Assembly: GCA_954871525.1 (NCBI GenBank)
Contig: OX940860.1
Span: forward strand, 19,686,001-19,750,000
DNA from: Parietaria judaica
Taxonomy: Eukaryota; Streptophyta; Magnoliopsida; Rosales; Urticaceae
Length of the DNA: 64,000 nt
Reading direction: 5' to 3'
The notes beneath the pieces are model-generated. The model was not told the origin of the DNA, made no database searches, and worked only from the letters and a program-made list of their open reading frames with translations. Position numbers and translations under genes: made by a program. This document shows positions 1 to 12,549 of this stretch, one piece after another; within the stretch, counting starts at the first letter, position 1, and each line of letters begins with the position of its first letter.

Positions 1-180
1 CGGGGGTCGCCGCGACCCCCGAAGGCATATTTCTTAGACGGATCATACTCGTCTTTTAACGGGTCAGACTGTTAATTTTCCGGATTCGGGTCCGTTGACT
101 TTTTCGGGTCACGTCGGTTGACTTTCCGGGTTCGGGCCCGTTGACTTTTCCGATTGACTTTTCTGGGTTGGGCCTTATAT
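1..180. repeat. GC-rich edge segment with hairpin and TTGACT repeats
   Basis: The first 21 bases form a perfect inverted repeat, CGGGGGTCG and CGACCCCCG around a 3-base loop. It is followed to about 175 by degenerate repeats of a 'ccgttgacttttcgggt' type unit that include four TTGACT words (W-box cores, the WRKY-factor binding motif) within about 100 bases. Base composition is much richer in GC than the following 3 kb. It may be the end of a repeat or transposon cut off by the window edge. A regulatory role for the TTGAC words is only a possibility. Confidence 0.4.
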
Positions 181-3100
181 GTCTTAGGCCTCAATTTTTC
201 TAAGCTCTGAAAAATACGCATAACAGTTCATACACTACGAATATCACTTGTATACTAGTGTATATTTATCCTTTTTTTAACAGTCTATTATGTAATTTTA
301 TCAATATTATCAATTATTCTTACGCAACCGAATATATTATGTGATTTTGGCCAATAATATCACTTTTCTAAAAGTATTTTTCTTCTTCTTGTATAATAAT
401 GAAAACAGCTCTGGAACAGCATTTATGGCCCCTGGTTTTCTCTTATTTGGTGTGTCATCATTAGTTAAAGTTCACGTAATTATAAATTAACCGATGACAT
501 TGATGCCCATTACCAGATTAATTTATATTAATTGGTTATTCCTTTCCTTAATTCCTTAAACAAACCTTTTTTTTATGTGAAGTGGACGGCATCATAAGTC
601 ACTTAATTAGTCAGCAAACACGGTTCCATCAAGATCAAAAGCCCCACAAAAACCATGGTAACAACTAAAGGTAATTAATCCCACTAAGACATAATATCAC
701 ATAAATTTACAGCAATGGATCATGTATAGTAAGAGCTGATTTATTTATATATATATACATAAAAATAACTTTTTCACGATAAAGTCATTATTTATCGAGT
801 TATTGACTTCAATGGTGCCTCTGTGAAGAGTTAAGTGCGGGAATAGTCCTTCTAAACAATAACAACAAAAAGAGTGAGAATGATCCCTTTAATTTGATTT
901 TAGTATAGAATTAATCCTTCAAAATTAAGAAATCAATTAAAATATATATTTGAGTTATTATATTAAAAGAAATAATAAGATTTTGATAATTTCCACCAAA
1001 AATATGATTATTTTTTTTTTGGATTTTCCACGAAAATTTCACTCAGAATTTTGATATTTTTTTATATTAAGATTTTCTTTTTTGTGGCAACCAAGTTTTG
1101 CCGTCCGACTGGTGGCCACCGATGAAAAATAGAAAAGAAAACAAAAACCTAATTTTTTGAAGGTTTTTAATCCTTGGTAAACATGTTAATTACGAACGTA
1201 TGAACACCTATATTCACCCTATAAACTACATAAATTCTGAGTTTTATGACTAATACTCAACTAATCCTAATATAGAGAACATCCTCACACATACCAACTA
1301 ATTGAGTCAATTAACTCTATTTTTTTAGGTCAATATTAAAACCCAGAAAAAAAAAATTGTATACAACTTGTAAACGATAAGTCAATGCAACAAGCCATTA
1401 TTACTCATTAGGAGCCTTTCTTCTTCAATGGGGACTGAAAAATCCAAAGCAATGGGCTCCTCCGAATAGAAATGTTAGATACTTCTACTTGGTTTTTAGT
1501 TTTTACTTTTTACCACCTTCAAAAATAATTTTATGAATATAATATTTTTCTTTTTCATTTTTAAGAGTGCCAATTATTTTCTATCACGACCTTTGTCAAA
1601 GGTCTAAATTTTATCAAAGTATTTATCGCTTATGATATAGAAATACTATAATTAATAACAAAAAGATACTTAAGTTTACAAAAACAAGTTGTCTCGTGAA
1701 TCAATACTATTAAACTCGTTAGAGAAGAAGAAAAAATGCCTACCCACTAGAACACATATACATATTAGTACATGTACCAAATATAGAATATATCTTGGTA
1801 TATTAGACTTAGTCCTTGATAGTTGAGCATACAAAGATTGTGAGATCTTTCAAATAGCCAATATGAAATGTTGTGTGTCAATCACCAAAACAAAAGCAAT
1901 CCAAACAACCAAATAAATTAAGCCACATATTCACATCGTGGTTGGGTGTAAGCTCTTGTCTAGGCTAGCTTCATATACAAATAAAGATTTTGCAAGTATT
2001 TTGGTCTCAAAATAGAAACCCTGTGAAGAATAAAGAAACCCTAATTCGGCAGCATTCACGTGGTTAAGTATGAGATCGCTATGCAATACGTATATGTGCA
2101 TATATAGGTATATAATTTAGAGCACAAAGGGAGCATTAAAATTTAAATAATTGCCCAATTGGTGTTAGATTGTATTATTAAAATGGATTATAAATTAATA
2201 TATTATAATGTTGGTTCGAAGTTTTGGCAAAGAGACAAAGTTTGGGAAGTGGGTGGGTTTGGAGCAAGTGGGGTTGAAGAATAGATGGTGGCTTTAGGAA
2301 GGTCTCTCCACTGCCATTATTTAATGAATATGACTTTGAAATTCCTAGATGGGTTTGTATTTTTTATATGACACATTATTTTATTGAAATCATCTCATCT
2401 TGGCTAAATTAACCATAATATCAGAAAGCAATTTTTTTATAGTTTAATTAATGTATAAATATTGTTTGCGCATGATAAAGATTATACTATTCCATTCATT
2501 TTTTAAGGATTAATAGGTGTCCTTGTTTTCCCTTTAGACGTCGATTGTATTTTGCCTCCTTACATTTATCTTATTGTATATTTTTTCTTCATTTTTTAAC
2601 TTGTAGCAGAATCTTTATATTTTACTAAAATATTGAAATTTTATTAGTTATTATAATTATAAAAATACACATATATTTTATTTAATAATTGAGTTTGAAC
2701 TTATTATTGATTTTTTTTATCATACTAATTAGTAGAATAAGTGTGTTCTCCGACAAATCAATCGTAAAAGAGAAAAACGCAACATAAGCAAACGTATAAT
2801 TTTTTTTACTAATTAATATTAAACTTAAGTGAAAAAAAAAAACACCAATTAATCTTTTGAATATTATAAATTTGGACCCTTTTTAGGAGTGTTGGAAACA
2901 ATCATGTAAAAGAAAAAACCATAATAGCATATTGTATGATATTTTTCATGATTTTGCCTCTGGTTTTGGTTGTCATGCTTGTGCGAAATCGAGTCCTTTG
3001 CTTGTGTAGGTGAAATCATAAATACGATTTATTTCAAGTGACTATCTTATAGTTCGGAAGAAAATTAATGAGAGAGAGAGAGAATTGAATTTCATTTTGC

Positions 3101-3385
3101 CACGTATCATGATCACAAACTCCCTTTCCCATCACTTATAATCGAATTCAAATTAGACTTTGTTATTAGTTATTATAATTTTATTTCCTTTAAACTAACC
3201 TTTCAATGGAATTTTGTTTTGTTTTTGAAGGCGCTTTTAATGAATTATCTTATGGATAGACATTCAAAGCACACAATTTTCAGACAAGCAATATGCATTA
3301 AATGCCCTTTTTGAAGCTCCAAACCGAACATAAATTGTGTTTCTCAACAAGTCGGATACATACATATATAGAAATGATTTTTTTA
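181..3385. other. AT-rich intergenic DNA, no gene seen
   Basis: I see no supported coding exon here. Open frames are short and their codons are AT-driven. There are A/T homopolymers and a short (GA)n run near 3070. Nothing with paired terminal repeats was recognised. Confidence 0.5.
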
Positions 3386-4181
3386 GGGTTAATTGCGGCA
3401 ATAATGCACAACATTTGGTCAACAGGGGTTTTAGGTCCCCAACCTTTCAAAGTGTGGGCAAAAATACACAACGTTTGTTGAATGTAAAATCCGTTGGCCC
3501 TTCCGTTAGGGATGTTAAATTCTGCTGATGTGGCATTGTTAAACTGTCAAATGGACTGCCAACTTGTAATATTAATTACATAACCTAATTAATAAGAATA
3601 AATTAAATCATATTTTAATTATGATTCAAAAAATAAATTAAAACTTTAAATTAACGAGCAATACTAACGCGTACTTCCTATTTTTAAACTCGTGCTTCAA
3701 TATTATTCACATCTTTACTATGTCGTTTTTTAAATTACAGTTGTTTTTAATAATCGGTCATTTTTTCCAAAATTTAAGTCGTTTCTAATAAACTGTTGTT
3801 ATGTAATCTTTGCAAATTTTAGTCGTGTTTAATAATCCGTCGTTTTTTAAAATTTTAGTCATGTTCGACGAAGAGTCTGTTAGATTTTTAGGGGGGAGTA
3901 AAAATTATTTATTTAATTTAAAGTATTAATTTATTTTTTGAATCATAATTAAAATCTGATTTAATTTATTCTCATTAATTAAGTTATGTAATTAATATTG
4001 CAAGTTGGCAGTCCATTTGGCAGTTTAACGATGCCACATCAGCAGAATTTAACATCCCTAACGGAAGGACCAACGGATTTTACATTCAACAAACGTTGTG
4101 TATTTTTTCCCACACTTTGAAAGGTTGGGGACCTAAAACCCCTGATGACCAAAGGTTGTGCATTATTGCCACAATTAACCC
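3386..4181. mobile_element. Foldback MULE-like element A
   Basis: This is a 796-bp non-autonomous element. It begins GGGTTAATTGCGGCAATAAT and ends in the inverted equivalent (…CACAATTAACCC). The two arms are about 270 bases each (roughly 3386-3655 and 3912-4181) and match with scattered substitutions, including the stretches around GTTGGCAGTCCATTTG and CTGATGTGGCAT. Flanking words are ATTTTTTTA on the left and ATTTTTTTT(A) on the right, consistent with a 9-bp target duplication in a T-run that has slipped by one. The spacer (about 3715-3880) holds degenerate 50-60-base direct repeats around 'gtcgtttttaataatc'. No transposase is encoded, so it would depend on an enzyme made elsewhere. Confidence 0.85.
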
Positions 4182-4302
4182 ATTTTTTTTATTTATTTTC
4201 CTCTCTTCTGTGCTTATCGATGTGTAAGTTATTGTTTTGCTCGTGAAGAAAAGGAGAATCAGAATTAATAAAAAAGAATAAAACAACAAGAGATGCTGTA
4301 TG

Positions 4303-4803
4303 CAGGGGCGGAGCTACAGTGGGCCGAGCGGGGACGGCCGCCCCCACTTGATTCCAGCGTGTAATTGTAAATACAATAGTAAATATATATATTAATATAT
4401 AGTTAAAGGTACAAAATATACTAAATTGGACAATGATGCAGTGGTGTGAAGCATACTTTTTAACTAACTCTCTACCTATTATGCAACCTAGGTTCGATTC
4501 CTACAATTGCCATATATACTCTTTTTTTTTGTTTTCTTTATATTTTGCCTTTTAAATGATATTTATATTACAACAATTGTCATCCAACTATCACATTTGC
4601 AACAAACAAACAAAAAGGTCCTTATTAAGTGTTGTCATCTACCTCAAGTCATTATATTGACATGAGATATTATATATAACTATTTATATATAAACATTAA
4701 AACAATAAAGAGTTACATGTATATTATTATTACGGAATTATTTTTGCAGTTTATATTGTCTATTTTTTTCGCCCCCCTTCGAAGTTTTTTGGCTCCGCCC
4801 CCG
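4303..4803. mobile_element. hAT-type MITE with tRNA-like internal boxes
   Basis: The ends are CAGGGGCGGAGCTACA on the left and TGGCTCCGCCCCCG on the right, an inverted terminal repeat in the CAGGGGCGGAGC style common for plant hAT elements. It is flanked by a perfect 8-bp duplication GCTGTATG (4295-4302 and 4804-4811), the length produced by hAT transposases. At 501 bp it cannot encode a transposase. The interior includes a near-consensus RNA polymerase III B box GGTTCGATTCC (4491-4501), with an A-box-like word TGATGCAGTGGTG about 45 bases upstream. These resemble the internal promoter of tRNA genes, but no cloverleaf could be closed. Confidence 0.88.
4491..4501 (+). promoter_or_regulatory. 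Pol III B-box-like motif inside the MITE
   Basis: GGTTCGATTCC fits the B-box consensus GGTTCGANTCC exactly. A partial A box lies at about 4434-4446. This shows tRNA-like promoter elements only. Transcription is not shown. Confidence 0.45.
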
Positions 4804-4811
4804 GCTGTATG

Positions 4812-6700
4812 TAATATATTTAGTACCGAAGGATAAATTTGGTGTTTACTTTTATTTTTTCCTTTTACAATAATATAAAGTGGGAAAAGATCTGCCAAAT
4901 TGTCGTTAAAAAAATAAATAAATTGGATCCCATTATTCCTCGTCCACTTTCTGTTCTCTAAAAGAGTGAGTAATTATAATTTAAAAGTCAACAATAAAGA
5001 CAAGTCCATATTGGTCAAGCCTCATAAAAATTAGAACTCTTCAATCCATCCACTTAATGTGGCATTTTTAATAGAGTAATTGACTGATAAGTCCCTTAAC
5101 CTTAAAATAAGTGGAAGTTTACCCTTTTCATTACGAACGAGATCATTTGTTTAGTGACCCTAATTTTAAATTTATTAAATTAATCAACAATTATAAAAAT
5201 AAGAAATATCTTAAAGGCAGACTACGACGGTTGGTTAAGCTTACATGTTTTATAATTCTTGCCCGCAAACAACTTCGGGATAGGTTGCCGACAACATTTT
5301 AGGTCCTTACCCAGCCTTTTTGGTGGAGTGTGCAGCCCGTACTCATATTATGCTTGCTATGGACAATGGAGTCGAGGAACCCGCGACCCCTTATTTTGCC
5401 TTAGTTTCTTATGGACAACGGAGACGGGCAACTGGCACCCGCTCATTTTGTCTTGACTGCTGATCCGATAGGAATACTATAATATATAACAAAGTGACGC
5501 ATAAGACTTATGAATAGCAAATAAATTGTCTCGTAACTCAAATATAAAAACTTTCAAACTAAAAAAATAAATAAAAAAAATTGAAACGCATAACCACTAG
5601 AGCAAAATTATAATTTTGATGTATATAATATAAGTGGTGCCCTCTCTATCCAATCAAATTAAATTCTTTTTTTATATATATAAAAATTTGAACTACACGT
5701 TGAGTGTATAAGTATTAAATATTAGTCTTCAACATCCTGTTCTACGATAGAAACATTCAGATCGTCTCTTTTAGAGCAATGCTCTTATATTAAAAAAGAG
5801 TAGCGGATATTTCCTTACATGTCAAATAATGAGAGAAAAATTAACTTAAGAAACGTATTTGTCATATAATCAAAACAAAAAATTTCAGTACCAAGCAATC
5901 TATATGTATTAATTATTAAAAAACAGTTAAGATGAGCATCTCAAAAGATTTAGGAAAAGAAAAAAAAAAAAAAAAAAAACTCTCCGAGCAAGTTAATTTT
6001 TTTTTCTTCCTAATTTTAAACTCGTGAGGGGCAACATGCTTCTTTCTCAAAATATAGAGATCACTATTTGCTAAAAATTAAAGTTTAAAGAACAAATTAC
6101 ACCAATTTAAAAAGTTTAAGGAGGCCTTAATGATTTAATATTACTAGTAGTACCAAATACCAATCAATCGTTTCTAAATTGTAATCAACAACCACCCCAC
6201 CACCACTACTCCTAAATGCAAACACACAAGAAATAAGAGGGAAAAAAAAAACAATTAATGAATCAAAATAAATAACAAATAAACAAATAGAGCAAAATAA
6301 TGAAAGTCAAGCCCAGCTGCCACGAGAGTACTCGCGAAGCGTCGAGTTGACAAATCACACTTGCACGGGACAATAATGGTATGCCACGTGTCAGTCAAAC
6401 TTTGCCTGCAATCAATCCCTCGTGGACTTCTCGGCCCCATCCATCCAACGGTGATCATGGCACGCCTTTCTACGCTTCGTATTTATTGGCCTTTCATTTA
6501 TATTCCTTCCTTTGACTTTCTCACATCAATCAATATTCATCAACCTTCTCCCATTTTTTACCTGTCCGGTAAAAGTCAAACTGTCAAAGCGTTCGCTGAG
6601 AGAGCGTGTATCCCACGCTCTTGCAAAAGAAGGTAGGAATTAAACGTGCCTTGAATCTTAATGCTGAACTCATAACCAGGAGTTTACTTAAAAGTTAAAA
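4812..6700. other. Intergenic region upstream of the PLL gene
   Basis: No gene is supported. A GC-richer patch at about 5250-5465 contains a 52-base imperfect tandem duplication (5358-5409 and 5410-5461, each starting TATGGACAA). From about 6310 to 6470 the sequence is richer in GC and holds a CACGTG-containing word (gccacgtgtcag near 6384), consistent with the distal promoter of the downstream phosphatase gene. Confidence 0.4.
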
Positions 6701-6839
6701 CCCATTAAGCATAGTCAACGCTCCACACGGAAACTTTAATAAAAATAAATAAAATAAAATAAAAGAGAACATTTTGTTTGCCAAATAGAAGATGGGAAAA
6801 GAAAATGTGTTTTCTTTTCTCATTCATACCATCACCCAA

Positions 6840-7056
6840 AAGTCAACGACTCTCCTTTTCTCTGTCTCTCTCTCTCTCTCTCTACTTGTCGTCTCTCTTC
6901 TTCTTCTTCAACCTTTCACCTCCTCTCTCTCGCTTTGTCGTCTCTGTTCTTCTCTCTCTTTGCGAGCCATGAGATATCGCTCTCAGTAATCTCCCTTCTC
7001 CTCTCAATTATCTTTTATTTTTAATTATTTTTTCAGAATTTCGCGATTCTTATAAG
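6840..7056 (+). promoter_or_regulatory. Pyrimidine-rich leader of the PLL gene with short uORF
   Basis: A CT-dinucleotide run (about 6860-6965) precedes the PP2C start, typical of plant 5' untranslated leaders. A 6-codon upstream ORF begins at ATG 6969 and stops at 6989, if this stretch is in the mature leader. No confident TATA box was assigned. Confidence 0.5.
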
Positions 7057-9596
7057 ATGGGAAACGGTTTGGGGAAGATAACCGTGTGCTTCACCGGGGA
7101 CACCAACCTCCGGCAAGGGCACCACCATGATATCTCGCTTTATGCGCCCGACCCGCTCGACGAGGGCTTGGGCCACTCCTTCTGCTACGTCCGACCCGAC
7201 CCGACACGGCAATCTTTGTCGAAGGTCCACTCGGAGGAAACGACGACGTTCAAGACCATCTCCGGCGCCTCCGTCAGTGCCAACACCTCCACGCCTCTCT
7301 CCACCGATCTCTACTCCTATAATTCCTACTCCGTCGACCGCGCCGCTGCCTTCGAGAGCTCCACCTCCTTCGCCTCCATCCCGCTGCAGCCGATTCCCCG
7401 GAGCTTCTTCACCGGATCGGGCCCGATCTCCGGGCCAATCGTAGCGTCGGGCCCTCTCGAGCGCGGGTTCATGTCGGGGCCGATCGAGCGCGGGTTCATG
7501 TCCGGCCCGCTGGACCACCACCGCGGCCTCTTCTCAGGCCCAATTGATAAGGATAACTCGGCTGATCAGTTCCCCCGGAGCTTCTCCCATGGCGGCGGGT
7601 TCGCCTTCCGGCGCAGATCACGGAAGGGCAAGCTGATTCGGATCCTCCGGCGGGCGATCTCGAAGACGATTCGGAGCGGGCATAATTCAATCGTGGCTCC
7701 GATCAAGGGGTTCGGATTTTCGACGGCTAAGGAGCAGGATTGGGGATTCGGACCGGAAAAGACTGTTCACAATCCCAATTTCAATCACAACGGCTTGATC
7801 AGCACTCAGAGCCACAACGAGAATCTGACGATCAGTAGTTTGAATCTAAGCAGCGAGGGAAGCTTGGATGAGTACGAGTCCTTTGAGAGTCAGAACTTGC
7901 AGTGGGCGCAGGGGAAGGCCGGGGAGGATCGGGTGCACGTCGTCGTTTCCGAGGAGCACGGCTGGGTCTTCGTCGGGATTTACGACGGCTTCAACGGCCC
8001 CGATGCGCCGGATTTCTTGCTGTCGAATCTGTACTCCGCTGTGCACAAGGAGCTCAAGGGTCTGCTCTGGGACGAGAAGTTCGAGGCTGCGGAAAATCCG
8101 AATTTGAATTCGAATCAGGATCAAGCAATCGGCGACGAGGACTGTTCCCAGTGCATCGAGCAAGAAAGCAGCAGCCATCCTTGCGCGAGCGGAAACGGGA
8201 GTGACGGTTTCGATTCCAACTCGGTGAAGAGTGGACGGAGCTCAAGGGGCTCGGGCAAGTACCGAGGCGCGGCGAAGAAGTGGGAGGACAACCAGAGGCG
8301 GTGGCGGTGTGAGTGGGACCGGGAGAGAGTTGATCTGGACCGGCGGCTGAAGGAGCAGCTTAGCCGGTCAGCGAGTGCGTCCGAGCGGGCAATCAACCAC
8401 AATGACGTGCTTAAAGCCCTCTCGCAGGCGCTGCGGAAGACCGAGGACTCCTTTTTAGACATTGCTGACAAGATGCTTGTGGAAAATCCCGAGCTCGCGC
8501 TGATGGGTTCGTGTGTGCTTGTGATGCTGATGAAAGGCGAGGATGTCTACGTCATGAACGTCGGGGACAGCCGTGCTGTCCTAGGGCAGAAGTCCGAGCC
8601 GGATTACTGGCTCGAGAAGATCCGCCAGGACCTGGAGCGCATCAATGAGGAGACCCTGCACGACCTTGAGGGCTCTGACACGGCCTTCCCGAGCCTCAGC
8701 GCCGTTCAGCTCACCAAGGATCATTCCACCAGCATCGAAGAGGTTTGTGGATTTTTATCCGTCGCTGCTTTTGGGCCCCTAAATTCGTTCGGTTGATTGA
8801 TCGGTTTCTCTGTTTGCTTGTTGCAGGAAGTTCACCGGATAAAAGACGAGCATCCTGATGATTCGTGCGCCGTGGTGAACGACCGTGTCAAAGGCTCGTT
8901 GAAGGTCACCCGTGCTTTTGGTGCTGGTTTTCTCAAACAGGTACTTTTTAACTTGGAAAAAATACTCTGGTAACCGATAACCGCACAATGTTCCATTAAC
9001 GGGTTACCTTGTGATTGACGGGTTTACCAACATGGCTTTGATTTTGCTTTAATCATCTCTGAACATGGAGCATTGAATCAAATGTTGGAATTTTTGCAGC
9101 CAAAATGGAACAATGCGCTTCTGGAAATGTTCAGAATCGACTACGTTGGAAAATCCCCGTACATCACGTGCTTCCCGTGTCTCCACCACCACAGATTGGG
9201 CTCCAAAGACCGGTTTCTGATACTCTCGTCGGATGGGCTGTATCAGTACTTCACCAACGAAGAAGCCGTGTCCGAAGTCGAGTTCTTCATCACGCTGCAG
9301 CCCGAGGGTGACCCCGCGCAGCACCTCGTTGAAGAAGTACTCTTCCGTGCCGCCAAGAAAGCCGGTAACTAACTCAAACTAGTCTTATTAAACCTTTTAA
9401 AAACAGAAGCCACTTCATCGTGTAGTTTATTATAGCAAAAAATAAAACTGATTGCCAACTCGGTTTCTTGCCGATTTCAGGTATGGATTTCCACGAACTG
9501 CTCGAGATACCGCAGGGCGACCGGAGGCGATACCACGACGACGTTTCGATTATTGTTATTTCGTTAGAAGGACGGATATGGAGATCATGTGTATAA
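7057..9596 (+). CDS. PLL: POLTERGEIST-like protein phosphatase 2C (PLL4/5 class)
   Basis: Four exons (7057-8742, 8827-8940, 9100-9364, 9481-9596) with GT-AG junctions give a 726-residue protein. The start [14 protein letters not shown] has Gly2 for N-myristoylation and a nearby Cys, matching the membrane-anchored start of POL/PLL proteins. Conserved family blocks follow: [17 protein letters not shown] (about 42-58), the [10 protein letters not shown] block, and SGP-type repeats around [15 protein letters not shown]. The PP2C domain shows [14 protein letters not shown] (about 307-320), [20 protein letters not shown] leading into GDSRAV (about 484-508), [22 protein letters not shown] (Asp about 645) and [11 protein letters not shown], so the metal-binding aspartates are present. 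Family members act at the plasma membrane downstream of receptor kinases, as POL/PLL1 do in CLAVATA signalling and PLL4/5 in leaf development. The N-terminus and C-terminal blocks look closer to PLL4/PLL5 than to POL. A 5' leader with a CT run precedes the gene. Confidence 0.95.
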
Positions 9597-11287
9597 AACC
9601 GCAAAAACAAAAACGACAACAGCAGCAACGGGAAAAACGGATTAGGGAGGATTATAGAGACAGGCATCAATTTGAAGTTCAGCATTGTCCTTTCGGTTCA
9701 TTGAGATTGTATGTAACTTTTGGTTACATTTCCCGCCCAATCAAAGCTTTGGTGACTGTAAAGTTGTAAAACCCTGCTTCTTCTTCAATGAACATAAAAC
9801 TGTCATACAACAACTTGTAATTTTTCCCCAATAAATGACATTCCTTTATTTAAATTATAAACTACCAAAAAGAAGTTATCGAGTTAAGAGAAATCGATGG
9901 TTCGATTTTATAGAAATACCAACGGGCATTTTATTTTATTTGTATTTTGATACATCTTGTAAATTCAATTTTACATGTCAATAATTTAAGTGGTTGACTG
10001 AAGTGGTACAAAAATAATTATGTTTATATTTATGTTACATTTTATTCATTGTTTATCTGGTATTATCGGTTTTTTGGGTATTTTATAAAATTTGTGAAAA
10101 TTCACTGGTTTTACAGCAATTTTGGATTTTTCTTTGATTTTCAATCACCTATCAACATACTCTCGTTAATTTCTTGTTTTTTAAGGACAGTATTATATAA
10201 TTTATTGTGAGTTATTTTTTCGAAGCTTGATGAATAACGAGTAACGAGTCTACTATCAATATTCAATATATATGAATTATCACCACCTTCTTGAATTTTG
10301 CTTCTTTTTTTATAGGAAAAGGAAAATTTGATACTGGGATTTATTTTCCAGTACATCGTTGATTATTATAGGATACATATATTAACTATTAGAATTTCAT
10401 CAAGCCAATTCTGCACTAATGTCCTTGCTCTCTTCCTTCTTATGCACATTTGCACTTTAATTAATGTTATCTGTTCCTGGTAACTTTATTCTATATATGA
10501 AATTATTTTTGTCTAATAATGAAGAAAATGATAAGTAATTCTGAATTATTTTTGGTTATGTAAACACATGTATTAAAAAAACAAAAAGAAAAACCTGATT
10601 TAACGGACACTAATGCAAAAAAAAAAAAGCTTTCGAATGTATAGTTTGTGATTTCCTCGCTGACATTTAACATGTCCTGAATTGCACACTAGAACTCGAA
10701 GGATTATTATTTATTGGAATTTGTAGCTGAAAACTCAACTCATGAAAGAAGGCGTTACATCATGTAATAACTGATTTTCTTCATCATTCACTATGCAGTA
10801 TTCACCAACATGATGACGAAATAGTTGACATTCAATATTCTACCAAAAAAGACTGTTCATGTTAAGTAAGGTAATAATAAATGGGATATTTGCGGTAAAA
10901 GTACCTCTTAGTACACGGCATATTTTAAATTTCATTTTTTCATGTCCAAATATTCAAACAATCAAACAAAAAATCAAAAAATGATTCTCAGTTAATTTAT
11001 TTTCAAAGTATCTTAATTCTTTCTAACACTTGCGATAGTTCAGGAAAGTTGTTTGATTACGAAAACTTAAGAATTCTTTTACACGGGTTATTTACACTAA
11101 AATATGCCAAATTAAAGCAATTGAGGCATCATGTCTACATGGCATAAGTATACAAAGAGAAAAATTATAGAATGATTATTCTTCATCCTCGTTTTGTTAA
11201 CTCATTAACGTCTTTACGCTTGACGCTACGTCGATCAAAGGGTATTTAAACAAAAGAAAGAAAAAAAGTAATGTCAACTGAAGGCAC

Positions 11288-11326
<39 letters not shown>
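11288..11326. repeat. (AC)n(AT)n microsatellite
   Basis: An uninterrupted AC dinucleotide run passes directly into an AT dinucleotide run. It is a compound simple repeat. Confidence 0.95.
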
Positions 11327-12477
11327 TCTTACACGGCAAAAGTTTAAAGGCCGTTTTGTCAAGTTTTGGTGTCAATGTTCAACGTCACGTAGCTTTAAGG
11401 TTTCAACCAAACCCTTTGCCGTAGGTAGCTTCTTTCAGGTACTTTCAGTTTTTTGTTTTCTTTCTTTGTATTATATCCACAATACAAAAAAGAAAAAACA
11501 AAAGAAAAAAATTTAAAAATATCTTTCTTTTGCTTTAGAAAATATCTTGCAAAATTCAAATTGTAATATTTTCTGGTGCCAACAAAGAAGAGCAGCAAAA
11601 TTATAATATATAATAAAATAAAATGAAGTGAAGTGAAATGAAATGAATTTAAATGGCATTGCAGGGACTTTGTTGAGGAAATTAATGATAAATTTGCCAA
11701 CTGCCATCTACTCGACTCGTAAATGTTGGTTGAGAGGTGGATATGAAACTCATAAATAACACTTCAAGATCAAGACTATGTCGTCCTGTCACTCATCCTC
11801 AAGAAGTTTTAAGGAGATTAACTACAAGGGGTGAAATCCGGACTCAATATCGCAATTCTTATTTCCGACTCCATCTTGATTTTCTTCTTCCTCGAATGGT
11901 TTATAGAAAGCGATTTTTTTTATTATTTTTTCTGAATCCCGACGGGGACCAGCCAAACCAGGCAGGTCTAGTTTTATCATTGTCAAAAGAAATTGAGAAA
12001 AATATATATTCAAATCAAGTAATGCATGAAATATGGTCAAAATAAAAAATTTAAAGGCTAAATCCACAAATAATCATATTACAATCAAGAACCGTGCCGG
12101 GACCGAGCTTTTATTGCGTTGGCCCAGGTTCCGGTTCCAAGGTTTTTGACAAAAGAAAACCCAATTTTCAAAACAAAATCGAGCCGGAATTGGATATATA
12201 TCAGGAATGGGAACATAATTTTTCAGTTTTCACCCCTATTTGTATGCTCTTGGAGGCAAACAAAGGCTCTTAAATTCTTAATAATAATCTCAATAGGCCA
12301 AGTTTTGAGTTATGATGATTGATAACTACAGTTTACAAGTACTCTAGTGTTTGAGAATGATTGAACTTTTGAGCATTAATTCCTTGGCAATAAATGAAAG
12401 ATCTTTTACTTGCTTATTTTAAAAGTTATTAATATATGTAGAAAATTAGAAGGATCTTGCTTGGTCAAGGTTTAAGA

Positions 12478-12549
12478 TAGTAATAGTGTGATGAAAGTTC
12501 CCTCACATTGATGATCTCCATAGTAATAGTGTGATGAAAGTTCCCTCAG
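12478..12549. repeat. Direct duplication, 28-base unit, 44-base period
   Basis: Two identical copies starting TAGTAATAGTGTGATG and ending TTCCCTCA are separated by 16 bases (cattgatgatctccat). This looks like a recent local tandem duplication. Confidence 0.85.

Noticed and set aside
7033..8471. Several open frames on both strands inside the PLL first exon
   Set aside because: They are shadows of a GC-rich coding exon. The + strand frame from 7057 carries all the PP2C motifs.
10880..11110. Words like GATATTTGCGGTAAAAGTACC resembling foldback ends
   Set aside because: No inverse partner with long arms or a duplication could be confirmed.
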